A stretch of DNA of 64,000 nucleotides from CADEDH01 sp965263455 (GTDB lineage Bacteria > Actinomycetota > Acidimicrobiia > Acidimicrobiales > SZUA-35). Shown here piece by piece: positions 1-11,872 of the stretch. Under the pieces are notes generated by a model. It was not told the DNA's origin. It ran no database searches and was given only the letters and a program-made list of their open reading frames with translations. Position 1 is the first letter of the stretch. Each line of letters begins with the position of its first letter. Where the stretch lies: positions 310,001 to 374,000 of the forward strand of contig CBDHHN010000002.1 in assembly GCA_965263455.1 (NCBI GenBank), in the 5' to 3' direction. The position numbers and the translations under genes are program-made.

Positions 1-14
1 GAAGGTGTAGGAGT

Positions 15-1283
15 TCACGGTCGGCTTTCGTCGTCGGGCAGTCGGTTCGCTGCGGCGTCGAGCACGGCATCGGCAACGGCAATCTTGTCGCTGAGGGGAA
101 TGTCTATCACCGAGCCGTCGGCTCCGAACAGGGTGACTGCGTTGGTTTCATGGGCGAATCCCACCCCCGGGGCCGAAACGTCGTTGGCCACGATGAGGTC
201 GGCGCCCTTCCGCTGGAGCTTGCCCAGGGCGTTGGCCCGGAGGTCGGAGGTCTCGGCGGCGAAGCCGACGAGGACCTGACCGCCCGGTTTGGCCCGGCCC
301 AGGGCGGCCAGGATGTCCTCGGTCCGCTCCAGGGTGATGACGGGGACACCGTCGGCCTTCTTGATCTTGCCCTCGGCCACGGCGGCCGGGCGGAAATCCG
401 CCACGGCGGCGGCCATGACCACGATGTCGAACCCGGCCGCTCGGGTCGTCACCGCCTCGTGCATCTCGGCCGCCGTGGTCACGTCGATCCGCTCGACACC
501 GTCGGGGGCCACCAGGTCGACGGTGGTGACCAGGGTGACGTCGGCCCCTCGGCGCCGGGCCACCTCGGCCAGGGCGTAGCCCTGCTTGCCGCTGGAGCGG
601 TTACCGATGAAACGGACCGGGTCGATGGCCTCCCGGGTTCCCCCGGCCGTGATCAACACGGAGCGACCGGCCAGCGGATCGTCCGGCCGCGCCGCCTTCG
701 CCGCCCCCTGGGCCGACCCGGGGGCGGGCGTCGTCGTCGGGCCGTCGCCGGTCAACACGTCGACCACGGCGGCCACCACCGTGGCGGGGTCGGCCAGCCG
801 GCCCTTGCCGCTGTCGCCCCCGGCCAGGCGGCCCTCCTCGGGCGGGACGATGATGACGCCGCGGGCGGCCAGGACCTCGAGGTTCTCGACCGTGGCCGGG
901 TGCTCCCACATCTCGGTGTGCATGGCCGGACAGACGATGACCGGGGCCATCGTGGCCAGCAACGTGGCGCTCAGGAGGTCACCGGAGCGGCCGGTCCGCA
1001 GGTCGGAAAGGATGCGGGCGGTGGCCGGACAGACCAGGATGACGTCCGCCGTCTGCCCCATGCGGGTGTGCGGGATGTGGTCCCGGTCCTGCCACAGGCT
1101 GGTCTTGACCGGCTCCGAGGCCAGCGCCGTGAACGTGGTGGGTCCGACCATGTGGTGGGCCGCATCGGTCAGGATCGGCGTCACGTGGGCCCCGAGGTCG
1201 ACCAGGCGGCGGCACACCTCGATGGCCTTGTAGGCCGCGATGCCCCCGGTCACCCCGAGGACGACCTTGCGGCCCTCGAGCAT
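15..1283 (-). CDS. coaBC: CoaBC: phosphopantothenoylcysteine decarboxylase / phosphopantothenate-cysteine ligase
   Basis: A 422-residue bifunctional enzyme of coenzyme A synthesis: it ligates cysteine to 4'-phosphopantothenate and decarboxylates the product. The N-terminal flavoprotein (CoaC) half opens with a glycine-rich VTGGIAAYK turn and carries PAMHTEMW around residue 120, the actinobacterial form of the PxMNxxMW motif. The C-terminal CoaB half starts near residue 205 (VLITAGGTREAIDPVR, NRSSGKQG) and has the KIKK stretch. An alanine/proline-rich linker joins the halves. It is last in the mihF-gmk-rpoZ-coaBC run, 11 bases after rpoZ. The ATG at 1283 has only a weak ribosome-binding site. 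Confidence 0.95.
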   Translation of the reverse strand: MLEGRKVVLGVTGGIAAYKAIEVCRRLVDLGAHVTPILTDAAHHMVGPTTFTALASEPVKTSLWQDRDHIPHTRMGQTADVILVCPATARILSDLRTGRSGDLLSATLLATMAPVIVCPAMHTEMWEHPATVENLEVLAARGVIIVPPEEGRLAGGDSGKGRLADPATVVAAVVDVLTGDGPTTTPAPGSAQGAAKAARPDDPLAGRSVLITAGGTREAIDPVRFIGNRSSGKQGYALAEVARRRGADVTLVTTVDLVAPDGVERIDVTTAAEMHEAVTTRAAGFDIVVMAAAVADFRPAAVAEGKIKKADGVPVITLERTEDILAALGRAKPGGQVLVGFAAETSDLRANALGKLQRKGADLIVANDVSAPGVGFAHETNAVTLFGADGSVIDIPLSDKIAVADAVLDAAANRLPDDESRP

Positions 1284-1294
1284 GGAGCGTCCCG

Positions 1295-1576
1295 TCAGGC
1301 GACGTCGTCGCCCGCGTCCCCGGCCTCCTCAGCAGGGGCCACGGGCACGATCTTGTCGGCTGCGATCTCCTCGAAGGCGATCGACAACGGCTTGCGGGCG
1401 ACCGAGGTCACCTGGGGCGGCACCTTGGCCCCCAGCCCCTCGCCCAGCTGGCCGAAATAGGCGTTGATCTCTCGGGCCCGGGTGGCGGCGAGCGTGCACA
1501 GACCAAACTTGCTACTGGTCTTGGTCATCAGCTCCTCGACACCGGGGCTCATCATCGTGTCATACGAATCGGCCAT
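1295..1576 (-). CDS. rpoZ: RNA polymerase omega subunit
   Basis: A 93-residue omega subunit that helps assemble core RNA polymerase by chaperoning beta prime. The recognisable core is the TSSKFGLCTLAATRAREIN segment followed by the PLSIAFEEIAADKI stretch. I place the start at the ATG at 1576, 12 codons inside the longest open frame, because a GGAGG sits six bases upstream and the protein then begins MADSYDTMM, as expected for the family. The acidic alanine-rich tail is typical of actinobacteria. It lies between gmk and coaBC, the order also seen in Mycobacterium. Confidence 0.93.
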   Translation of the reverse strand: MADSYDTMMSPGVEELMTKTSSKFGLCTLAATRAREINAYFGQLGEGLGAKVPPQVTSVARKPLSIAFEEIAADKIVPVAPAEEAGDAGDDVA

Positions 1577-1645
1577 CGCTACCTCCAGTCGACCGGCCAT
1601 CCTATCGGCCATCGGCGTGGCCTCCCCGCGTTCGAGGGCGGCGGC

Positions 1646-2227
1646 TCAGCGATCGCGGTCGGACGACACGACGCCCCGACCGGCCCGCGCCTTCTCGATG
1701 GCGGTCCACATGTCCAGCACCGTCTGGTCGATGTCGACGTTGACGATGACGGTGGCACCGAGTTCACGCCCGGCATCGGCCTCCTCGGCTGCCTTGGCCA
1801 ACCGTTGCCGGACCTTCTCCGGCGGGTCGCCGCGGTGGCGCAGGCGTGCCTCCTGCTCCTCGGGCGACGGGGCCATCAGGAAGATGAGCAGGGCCTCGAT
1901 GTCCCGGGCCACCACCTGGCGGGCCCCCTGCACGTCGATCTCGAGCACGATGTCGCGACCGGTGGGGGCGTCGGGTAGCGGGGTCCCGTAGTAGTTGTCG
2001 AGGAACTCGGCGTACTCCAGGAAGCCGCCGGCCTCGATCTTCGCCTCGAACTCCGGGCGTGACACGAAGACGTACGCATCCTCGGCCTCACCCGGTCGGC
2101 GGGGCCGCGTCGTCCAGGACCGGCTGAGCCACAGCTCGGGGTAACGCTCGACGAGCTTGCCGACGACCGTGCCCTTGCCGACCCCGCCCGGCCCGGAGAC
2201 GACGATGACCAGCGGCTCAGGGTTCAG
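1646..2227 (-). CDS. gmk: Guanylate kinase (CTG start)
   Basis: Phosphorylates GMP (and dGMP) to the diphosphate with ATP. The P-loop GPGGVGKGT lies at about residues 11-19, followed by SRSWTTRPRRPGE (GMP-binding) and the LEIDVQGARQV segment. A complete kinase must begin near 2227, but no in-frame ATG, GTG or TTG exists between the mihF stop and the P-loop. The only well-placed codon is CTG at 2227, preceded by GGAGG with a seven-base spacer and overlapping the mihF TGA by two bases (CTGA). This start gives 193 residues, a normal length. A start at the internal GTG (2065) would remove the P-loop, so I reject it. Confidence 0.88.
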   Translation of the reverse strand: MNPEPLVIVVSGPGGVGKGTVVGKLVERYPELWLSRSWTTRPRRPGEAEDAYVFVSRPEFEAKIEAGGFLEYAEFLDNYYGTPLPDAPTGRDIVLEIDVQGARQVVARDIEALLIFLMAPSPEEQEARLRHRGDPPEKVRQRLAKAAEEADAGRELGATVIVNVDIDQTVLDMWTAIEKARAGRGVVSSDRDR

Positions 2228-2538
2228 GAGAAGGCCTCCAGGAGTGCTTTGCGCTGCTGCGGACCGAGACCGGAGAGTCGTCGGGACTCGGCGATGCCGA
2301 TGTCCTCCATTGTACGACGGGCGGTGACCTTGCCGACACCGGGCAGCGACTCGAGCACCGCCAGCACCTTGATCTTGGCCACGATCTCGTCCTCGTCGGC
2401 CTGGGCCAACAGCTCGGCCAGGGTGATGCTCCCCATCTTGAGCCGATTCTTCACATCGGAACGGACTCGGCGGGCCTCGGCAGCCTTCTCGAGTGCGGCG
2501 GCTCGCTGCTCGGGGGTTAGTTGCGGGGGCTTTGGCAT
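2224..2538 (-). CDS. mihF: Integration host factor, actinobacterial type
   Basis: A 104-residue basic nucleoid protein of the mycobacterial IHF family, unrelated to HU/IHF of proteobacteria. The central helix-two-turn-helix region reads LESLPGVGKVTARRTMEDIGI, followed by RRLSGLGPQQRKALLE. The N-terminal half is a charged helix. It binds DNA and shapes the nucleoid; in phage systems it aids integrase. The gene heads mihF-gmk-rpoZ-coaBC. The ATG at 2538 has no Shine-Dalgarno sequence and a TACAGT hexamer ends six bases upstream, so the mRNA is probably leaderless. Confidence 0.92.
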   Translation of the reverse strand: MPKPPQLTPEQRAAALEKAAEARRVRSDVKNRLKMGSITLAELLAQADEDEIVAKIKVLAVLESLPGVGKVTARRTMEDIGIAESRRLSGLGPQQRKALLEAFS

Positions 2539-2544
2539 GAGTGA

Positions 2545-2550
2545 ACTGTA
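2545..2550 (-). promoter_or_regulatory. Putative -10 element of a leaderless mihF transcript
   Basis: Reads TACAGT on the minus strand and ends six bases before the mihF ATG, so a normal +1 would fall on the A of the start codon. No convincing -35 is visible and no ribosome-binding site lies between. Confidence 0.5.
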
Positions 2551-2611
2551 TCGAGACTGGAGGGAAGCGGTGCCATACCCGGCCAGGAGAAACCGAGTTC
2601 GGAACAGAAGG

Positions 2612-3352
2612 TCACGAGATTCCGGCGAAGAGAGCGGCTGCTGCCGCCACCGGATCGTCGGCCAAGGTGACGGCCCGGCCCACCACCAGCAAGTCGGCCC
2701 CGCCGGCCAGTGCCTCCTGCGGCGTCACGGCCAGCGGCTGGTCGTGACGCTCTGCGCCCTCGGCCCGGATGCCGGGAACCACTCGCTGCAACCGCGGCGC
2801 CAGCTCCCGGACATTCTTCAAATCCGGACCGGAACAAACGATCGATTTGCAGCCCGCCTCCACGGCCAGACGGAGCCGATTGGGAACAATATGGTCGGGG
2901 GCGTCGGCATCACTTGTGAGCACCGTGATGGCAACAGCGGTCGGTTCTTCCAGTCCGGCGTTGCGCGCACCTTCCTGAAATCCCTCAACACCCGCCTTCA
3001 ACATTGTTGAACCACCTTGGGCGTGAATAGTGAGATAGGTGGCCCCGAGGGCGCCGCAGACGGCGGCGGACTTGTTGACCGTGGTCGGGATGTCGTACAG
3101 CTTCATGTCGAGGAACACGTCGAAGCCGTTGTCGAGCATGGTGCCCACGGCGTCCGGCCCGGCGGCGGTGTAGAGCTCGAGGCCCACCTTCGCCACCCCG
3201 AACCAGGGGGACAGCTGGCGGGCCAGCCGGAGGCCGTGGACCAGATCGTCCACGTCCAGAGCCAGGGCCATGCGGGCCCGCAGCTCGGGGGGAAGGCCTT
3301 CGGAGGCAGGGGCGGTGCCGGCGGCGGTGCCGCCGGCCGTGATCTCGGTCAT
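2612..3352 (-). CDS. pyrF: Orotidine 5'-phosphate decarboxylase
   Basis: Last step of UMP synthesis, decarboxylating OMP. The catalytic D-K-x-x-D array is visible as DMKLYDIP near residue 82, with ALDVDD at the first beta strand and VVGRAV near the C-terminus for phosphate binding. Length is 246 residues, a normal short-form enzyme. A GAGGAG lies about ten bases before the ATG. It follows pyrD by 71 bases. Base composition dips over 2790-3010 relative to the neighbouring genes, but the reading frame and motifs are intact. Confidence 0.95.
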   Translation of the reverse strand: MTEITAGGTAAGTAPASEGLPPELRARMALALDVDDLVHGLRLARQLSPWFGVAKVGLELYTAAGPDAVGTMLDNGFDVFLDMKLYDIPTTVNKSAAVCGALGATYLTIHAQGGSTMLKAGVEGFQEGARNAGLEEPTAVAITVLTSDADAPDHIVPNRLRLAVEAGCKSIVCSGPDLKNVRELAPRLQRVVPGIRAEGAERHDQPLAVTPQEALAGGADLLVVGRAVTLADDPVAAAAALFAGIS

Positions 3353-3423
3353 GGATCTGCTTCTCCTCGAATGGAGCGGCGGGACGGAGGCGGGAGCCCG
3401 TCGTCGGCCGCGGTTGTCGGGCT

Positions 3424-4357
3424 TCAGCGGTCGCCCAGGTTGGCCGTCCCGATCAGATCGGTGAAGCGCGGGACTCCCTGCTTAGCACACCAACGATCGA
3501 GATCGGCGGTGAGCCGACCGCAGGTACGGGGATCGGCCAGGGTAGCCGTACCGACCTGAACCGCCGCAGCTCCGACCCGGGCGAATTCCACCACGTCGTC
3601 CACCGTGGCCACGCCACCCACACCGATGATGGGCAGGTCGGGCCGGGCGGCGTGGACGTCGGCCACCGCCCGTACGGCCAGTGGATGGATGGCGGGACCG
3701 GAGACGCCGCCCCGGATCCCGCCCAGTCGAGGTCGCCCGGTGACCGGGTCGACGCTGAGGCCGAAGTAGGTGTTGACCAGGGTGACGGCCTCGGCCCCAC
3801 CGTCGTGGGCGGCGGCGGCGATGTCGACCAGTCCGGGGCCGACGTTGGGGCTGAGCTTCGCCCACCGCGGTCGGCCGCACCCCTCGGTCACGGCCAACAC
3901 GGCCGAGGTCAGCTCGGTCGAGTGGGCGAACAGCTCGTTGCCCGACTCGGTGTTGGGGCAGGAGATGTTGACCTCGACCGCCACCACCTCGGGCCCGACG
4001 TCGGCCAGGAGTTCGGCCGCCTGTTTGTAGTCGTCGACGGTCCGACCCCAGATCGACACCACGACCCGGGCTCCCGTGGCCACCAGATCCGGCAGTTCGC
4101 GGTCGAGCCAGGCCGGCAAACCCGGCCCCTGGAGACCGACACTGTTGATCATCCCGGCCGGGGTGGCATGGACCCGGACCGCAGGGTTGCCGTCCCAGGG
4201 CCACGGGGCCAGCGACTTGACCACCACCGCCCCCAGCGCGGCCAGGTCGACGTAGGCCGACAGCTCCGCCCCGTGACCGGCGGTGCCCGAGGCGGTCATG
4301 ATCGGGCTCGGCAGTTCGACCGAGCCCACCCTGGTCGACACATCGACGGCTCCGGTG

Positions 4358-4365
<8 letters not shown>
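3424..4365 (-). CDS. pyrD: Dihydroorotate dehydrogenase, class 1
   Basis: Oxidises dihydroorotate to orotate with FMN. The active-site loop is NISCPN near residue 133; the catalytic base is cysteine, marking class 1 (class 2 enzymes have serine). NSVGLQGPG and GVGGVATVDD are the FMN and phosphate-binding loops. There is no membrane-anchoring N-terminus. The gene overlaps the end of carB by eight bases, so it is translationally coupled. Class 1B enzymes need the iron-sulfur/FAD partner PyrK, often encoded next to pyrD; no pyrK lies in this operon. Confidence 0.9.
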
Positions 4366-7743
<3,378 letters not shown>

Positions 7744-7744
<1 letters not shown>

Positions 7745-8850
7745 CAGGCCCCCTTGCCCATCAACTCGTCGAACCGGTCGAACAGGTAGGCGCTGTCATG
7801 GGGACCGGGACTGGCTTCGGGATGGTGCTGGACGCTGAAGGCGGGCGCCTCCAGCACCCGCAGCCCCTGGCACACCCCGTCGTTCAGGTTGACGTGGGTG
7901 ATCTCGGCCACGTCGGCCACCGACTCGGGGTCGACGGCGAAGTTGTGGTTCTGGCTGGTGATCTCCACCTTGCCCGTCCCGGTGTCCTGCACCGGATGGT
8001 TGGCCCCGTGGTGGCCGAACGGAAGCTTGACGATGTCGGCCCCGATGGCCAGGGCCAGGATCTGGTGTCCGAGGCAGATGCCGAAGATCGGCACCCGGCC
8101 CAGCAGGGCGCGGACGGTGTCGACGGCGTAGTCGACCACGGTCGGATCGCCGGGGCCGTTGGACAGGAACACCCCGTCCGGCTCCAGGGCCAGGATGGCC
8201 TCGGGCCCGGTCGAGGCCGGGACCACGTGCACGGTGGCGTAGCGCGACAGGTGGGTGGCGATGGTCCTCTTCATCCCGAAGTCGAGGGCGACCACGGTCC
8301 GCGGCCCCTCCCCCACCACGTAGGGCTCGGGCGTGGTCACCTGGGCCACCAGGTCGATCCCGTCGGTGCCCGGCTCGGCCGCGGCGGCGGCCCGCAGATC
8401 GTCGACGGTGGTGGCCCCCGGGCCCTCGACCGGGCCGAAGGCGCCGGGTAGGGCCCCCTGGACCCGGAGCAGCCGCGTCAGACGGCGGGTGTCGACCCCG
8501 GCGATGCCGGCCAGTTCCCGATCCCGCAGATATCGGCCGAGATCGTGGTCCGAGCGCCAGTTCGAGTGGCGGCGGGCCAGGTCGCGGACCACGACCCCCC
8601 GGGCGAAGAGACCTCGGGACTCCTCGTCGTCGGTCGTCACCCCGTAGTTGCCGATGTGGGGGTAGGTGAAGGTGATGATCTGCCCGGCGTAGGACGGGTC
8701 GGTCAGCACCTCCTGGTAACCCACGAGGGCGGTGTTGAACACCACCTCGCCCGAGGCGATCGCTCCATCGGGAACGGCCCCGATGTGCTCGCCCTCGAAG
8801 ACCGATCCGTCGGCCAGAACCAGGGCCGCGGCCCGTAGCTCGTCGTTCAC
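7744..8850 (-). CDS. carA: Carbamoyl-phosphate synthase small chain
   Basis: The glutaminase subunit that hydrolyses glutamine and channels ammonia to CarB. The N-terminal small-subunit domain has HIGNYG, and the class I amidotransferase domain has the nucleophile in FGICLGHQ with HHPEASPGP supplying the histidine and glutamate. Length 368 residues. The start is GTG at 8850 with AGGAG five bases upstream. It lies 74 bases after pyrC in a spacer holding a small hairpin and three spaced copies of a seven-base motif. Confidence 0.96.
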
Positions 8851-8890
8851 TGCTGCTCCTGTGTCGTGTCGTTGGTTGTGCCCCGCCGCC

Positions 8891-8907
8891 GGGCCGTCAT
8901 CCGGCCC
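8891..8907 (-). other. Small inverted repeat in the pyrC-carA spacer
   Basis: A six-base perfect stem (GGGCCG/CGGCCC) with a five-base loop. There is no T-tract, so it is not a classical terminator. It could be an RNA processing or stability element within the pyr transcript. Confidence 0.3.
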
Positions 8908-8929
8908 TCGTCATCGGTTCCCCGTCATC
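8895..8929. repeat. CGTCATC heptamer repeated three times at 14-base intervals
   Basis: Copies begin at 8895, 8909 and 8923, so each repeat is exactly 14 bases from the next; the last covers the pyrC stop codon. The sequence between copies is not conserved. It may be chance or a binding array. Confidence 0.35.
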
Positions 8930-10235
8930 GGACGGCGGCGCCGTCGATCACCGCCGGCTCGCCCCCCACCACGGTGTGGCGAACCCGCCCCCGCAACGGT
9001 CGCCCCAGGTGGGGGCTGTTGGTGGCGTGGCCGCCGAAGTCCCCGGAGTCGGGGGTCCAGACCAGGTCGGGGTCGACCACGGTGAGATTGGCCGGGCGGC
9101 CCTCGGCCACCGGGCCGCCGTGGCGGTCGTCGACACCGGCGATGGCGGCCGGCCGCCAGGTCAGGGCGCCAAGGACCTCGTCCAGGTCGAAGCCGGCCGG
9201 GCCCAGCAGCACCCCGAGCGCCGTCTCCAACCCCAGCACCCCGTGCGGGGCCTGGTCGAAGGGCCGCTCCTTGGCGTCGACGGTGTGGGGGTGGTGATCG
9301 GTGGCGACGGCGTCGACGGTCCCGTCCCGGACCGCGGCCCGGAGGGCCTCGACATCCGGCCGGGGTCGGAGCGGTGGATCGATCCGGTAGCGGGGGTCGA
9401 ACCCGGCGACGTCGGCATCGGTCAGGCTCAGATGGTGGGGCGAGACCTCGGCCGTCACCGGGAGCCCGTCGCCCTTGGCCCGGCGGATGCGCTCGACGGC
9501 CCCGGCGGTGGTGATCTGCTGGAGGTGGACGGCGGCCCCGGTCAGTCGGGCCAGGGCCAGGGCCTCGTCGACGGCCAGGCACTCGGCCTCGGCCGGTGCG
9601 CCCGGGAGGCCGAGCCGGGCCGACCACTCCCCCTCGTGCATCACGGCCCCAGCCGCCAGCCGGTGGCGGGGTCGCAGCCCGACCACGGCACGGGCCCCGG
9701 CGGCCGACCCGATCGAGGTCAGGTAGTCCAGGGCGTTGCGGACGACGCGGGGCTCGTCGGCGGCCGGGTCGACGTCGGCGAAGAAGCGGACGCCGGTGTC
9801 GATCAGGGCGTGGTGGCGGGCCATGGCGGTGCCGGCCCGGCCCAGGGTCAACGCGCCCGAGGGCACGACCTCACACAGGGCGGACTTGGCCAGGGCCCGG
9901 AGCTCTGCCACCACCGGCGCGTCGTCGGGACAGGGGTCGGTGTCGGCCGCCGCCACCACCGCGGTGTAGCCCCCGAGCACGGCGGCCCGGGAGCCGGACT
10001 CGACCGTCCCGGCGGCCTCGAACCCCGGTTGCCGGAGGTGCACGTCGAGATCGACGAAACCGGGACAGATCACGGCGCCCGAGGCGTCCAGGGTCCGGTC
10101 GGCGGCGACGGCGTGCTCGGTCTCGGAACGGGAGACGGCAACGATGAGACCGGACTCGTCGTCGACGGCCACGTCGCCTCGATGGCGCCCGCCCCGGTCC
10201 AGGATCTCGCCCCCGGTCAGCACGGTCACGGTCAC
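8925..10235 (-). CDS. pyrC: Dihydroorotase homologue, metal site degenerate
   Basis: Clearly a class I dihydroorotase by length (436), order and motifs such as ALGGYT-like VLGGYTAV, TAEVSPHHL and ATDHHPH (catalytic Asp313), and it overlaps pyrB by four bases (GTGA). However, the metal ligands are altered: the DxHxHLRE motif is DLDVHLRQ (first His to Asp64), FSDDG is FADVD at 152-156, the QHAEE histidine position is Leu187, and the second His of VHxxH is Gln240. Only His66 of the four histidines stays. By analogy with the inactive PyrC' of Pseudomonas it may be a structural partner of PyrB; alternatively it uses a rearranged metal site. The fold assignment is firm; activity is doubtful. Confidence 0.88.
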   Translation of the reverse strand: MTVTVLTGGEILDRGGRHRGDVAVDDESGLIVAVSRSETEHAVAADRTLDASGAVICPGFVDLDVHLRQPGFEAAGTVESGSRAAVLGGYTAVVAAADTDPCPDDAPVVAELRALAKSALCEVVPSGALTLGRAGTAMARHHALIDTGVRFFADVDPAADEPRVVRNALDYLTSIGSAAGARAVVGLRPRHRLAAGAVMHEGEWSARLGLPGAPAEAECLAVDEALALARLTGAAVHLQQITTAGAVERIRRAKGDGLPVTAEVSPHHLSLTDADVAGFDPRYRIDPPLRPRPDVEALRAAVRDGTVDAVATDHHPHTVDAKERPFDQAPHGVLGLETALGVLLGPAGFDLDEVLGALTWRPAAIAGVDDRHGGPVAEGRPANLTVVDPDLVWTPDSGDFGGHATNSPHLGRPLRGRVRHTVVGGEPAVIDGAAVR

Positions 10236-11164
10236 GACGCCACCTCCTCGGCGAACCGCCCGGCCCCGACCAGCCGGAACAGCACGGCCATGCGGATCGG
10301 GACGCCGTTGGCCACCTGGTGGCGGATGACGGCCCGGTGGTCGTCGGCCGCCTCGGGGTCGATCTCCACCCCTCGGTTCATGGGGCCGGGGTGCATGATC
10401 AGGGCGTCGGGCGACAGCCGCTGGAGGCGGGCCGCGGTCAGGCCGTAGGCGCTCCGGTACTCCCCCACGTCGGGCAGCAGGGGCGAGCCGAGCCGCTCGG
10501 CCTGGATGCGGAGCATGTAGGCCACGTCGACGTCGGGCAGGACGTCATCGAGGTCGGGCGAGACCTTCACCGGCCACCCTCGGAGGTCGGGGGGCAGCAG
10601 CGTGTTGGGGGCCACCAGGATCACCTCGGCTCCGAGCTTGGCGAACGCCTCCACGCAGGACCGGGCCACCCGGGAGTGCCGGATGTCGCCGCAGAGGGCG
10701 ATGCGCCGACCCTCCAGCGAACCGAGGCGGCTGCGGATGGTGTAGGCGTCGAGCAGGGCCTGGGTCGGATGCTGGTGCCAGCCGTCGCCGGCGTTGACCA
10801 CGGCGGCGTCGGTCCAGGCCGTGATCTGATGTGGGACCCCGGAGCTGGCGTGGCGGACCACGATGGCGTCGACCCGCATGGCCGAGATGGTCTCGACCGT
10901 GTCCCGCAGCGACTCGCCCTTGTTGAGGGCCGAGCCCCCGGCGGCGAAGTTGACGACGTCGGCCGACAACCGGCGGGCGGCGAGGTCGAAACTGGTCCGG
11001 GTCCGGGTCGAGTCCTCGAAGAAGGCGAGGACCACGGTCTTGCCCCGGAGGGCCGGGACCTTGGGAATGTCTCGCTCCAGCACCTCCGAGAAGTTGTCCG
11101 CCAACTCGAGCATCCGATGCAGGTCCTCGGCACTCGTTTCGTTGATCGACAGGAGATGCTTCAC
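10232..11164 (-). CDS. pyrB: Aspartate carbamoyltransferase catalytic subunit
   Basis: Condenses carbamoyl phosphate with aspartate, the committed pyrimidine step. The carbamoyl-phosphate loop is EDSTRTRTSF near residue 50, HPTQALLDAYTI lies near residue 133, and HPGPMNRGVEI closes the aspartate site near residue 264. All catalytic residues look intact. At 310 residues it is a normal catalytic chain. It overlaps pyrR upstream and the dihydroorotase homologue downstream by four bases each. No pyrI regulatory chain is present, so any partner would be the PyrC homologue. Confidence 0.96.
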   Translation of the reverse strand: MKHLLSINETSAEDLHRMLELADNFSEVLERDIPKVPALRGKTVVLAFFEDSTRTRTSFDLAARRLSADVVNFAAGGSALNKGESLRDTVETISAMRVDAIVVRHASSGVPHQITAWTDAAVVNAGDGWHQHPTQALLDAYTIRSRLGSLEGRRIALCGDIRHSRVARSCVEAFAKLGAEVILVAPNTLLPPDLRGWPVKVSPDLDDVLPDVDVAYMLRIQAERLGSPLLPDVGEYRSAYGLTAARLQRLSPDALIMHPGPMNRGVEIDPEAADDHRAVIRHQVANGVPIRMAVLFRLVGAGRFAEEVAS

Positions 11165-11772
11165 TCGACGTCGCCTCCGGGGTAGGGGCCTCCGGGTAGG
11201 CCCGGGTGTTTGGTCACCTCGCCCAACTCCACCTTCTCGACGGTGGCGTTGACCGCCTCGTCCCGACGGGTGGGCAGATTCTTGCCCACGAAGTCGGGGC
11301 GGATGGGCAGCTCCCGGTGCCCCCGGTCGACCATGACCGCCAGCTGAATCGACCGGGGCCGGCCCCGGTCGATGATGGCGTCGAGCGCGGCTCTGATGGT
11401 CCGACCGGTGAAGAGGACGTCGTCGACCAGGACCACGGTCCTGCGGTTGATGTCGAAGTTGATCTCGGTGACCGCCTCAGGCAGTACCGGACGCAGGTTG
11501 ATGTCGTCGCGGTAGAACGCCACGTCGAGTTTGCCCACCGGGACCTCGACGTCCTCGATCTGGAGCAGGGCCGCGGCGAGGGCACCGGCAAAGGGCACAC
11601 CGCCGGTCTGCAGGCCGACGATGACCACGTCGTCCAGGCCCGAGTTCCGCTCGATCACCTCATGGGCCATGCGGCGAACGGCCCGGTCGACATCGGCCCG
11701 GTCGAGCACGGTGTTGCGGGCGGTGAAAACGCCTCCGAACGGGGGCGTGCGTCTACGCTCGCGTTCGGCCAA
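11161..11772 (-). CDS. pyrR: PyrR pyrimidine operon regulator / uracil phosphoribosyltransferase
   Basis: RNA-binding regulator that senses UMP and lowers expression of the pyr operon; the family also has uracil phosphoribosyltransferase activity. The PRPP-binding motif is VVLVDDVLFTGRTIRAAL near residue 105, and RPRSIQLAVMVDRGHRELP and VGKN segments are typical. I choose TTG at 11772 because GAGGAG lies five bases upstream; GTG at 11799 would add nine residues but lacks a ribosome-binding site. It is the first gene of the operon. I could not find a convincing copy of a known PyrR-binding loop in the leader. Confidence 0.92.
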   Translation of the reverse strand: MAERERRRTPPFGGVFTARNTVLDRADVDRAVRRMAHEVIERNSGLDDVVIVGLQTGGVPFAGALAAALLQIEDVEVPVGKLDVAFYRDDINLRPVLPEAVTEINFDINRRTVVLVDDVLFTGRTIRAALDAIIDRGRPRSIQLAVMVDRGHRELPIRPDFVGKNLPTRRDEAVNATVEKVELGEVTKHPGLPGGPYPGGDVE

Positions 11773-11824
11773 GGCAACTCCTCTTCCGTACGGCCTCACG
11801 GGACCGCTTCACGGACTTCGATCG

Positions 11825-11830
11825 ATGCTA
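11825..11830 (-). promoter_or_regulatory. Possible -10 element of the pyr operon
   Basis: TAGCAT on the minus strand, giving a leader of roughly 45 bases before the TTG start of pyrR. No -35 consensus is seen. It fits the actinobacterial TANNNT pattern but rests on the hexamer alone. Confidence 0.3.
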
Positions 11831-11872
11831 GCGAGTGGTCGGGCCCTTGTGGCGGTTCTCGGCCCGAGCGGG

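Noticed and set aside
1646..2065. Short guanylate kinase starting at the internal GTG
   Set aside because: It would lack the P-loop, which is encoded in frame upstream back to the CTG at 2227.
2790..3010. Local drop in GC within pyrF as a sign of transfer
   Set aside because: The dip is short, inside a conserved gene in its usual place, with no mobile element nearby.
11800..11872. PyrR-binding attenuator upstream of pyrR
   Set aside because: A weak CGGGCC/GGCCCG pairing exists but nothing matches a known PyrR binding loop or terminator-antiterminator pair.
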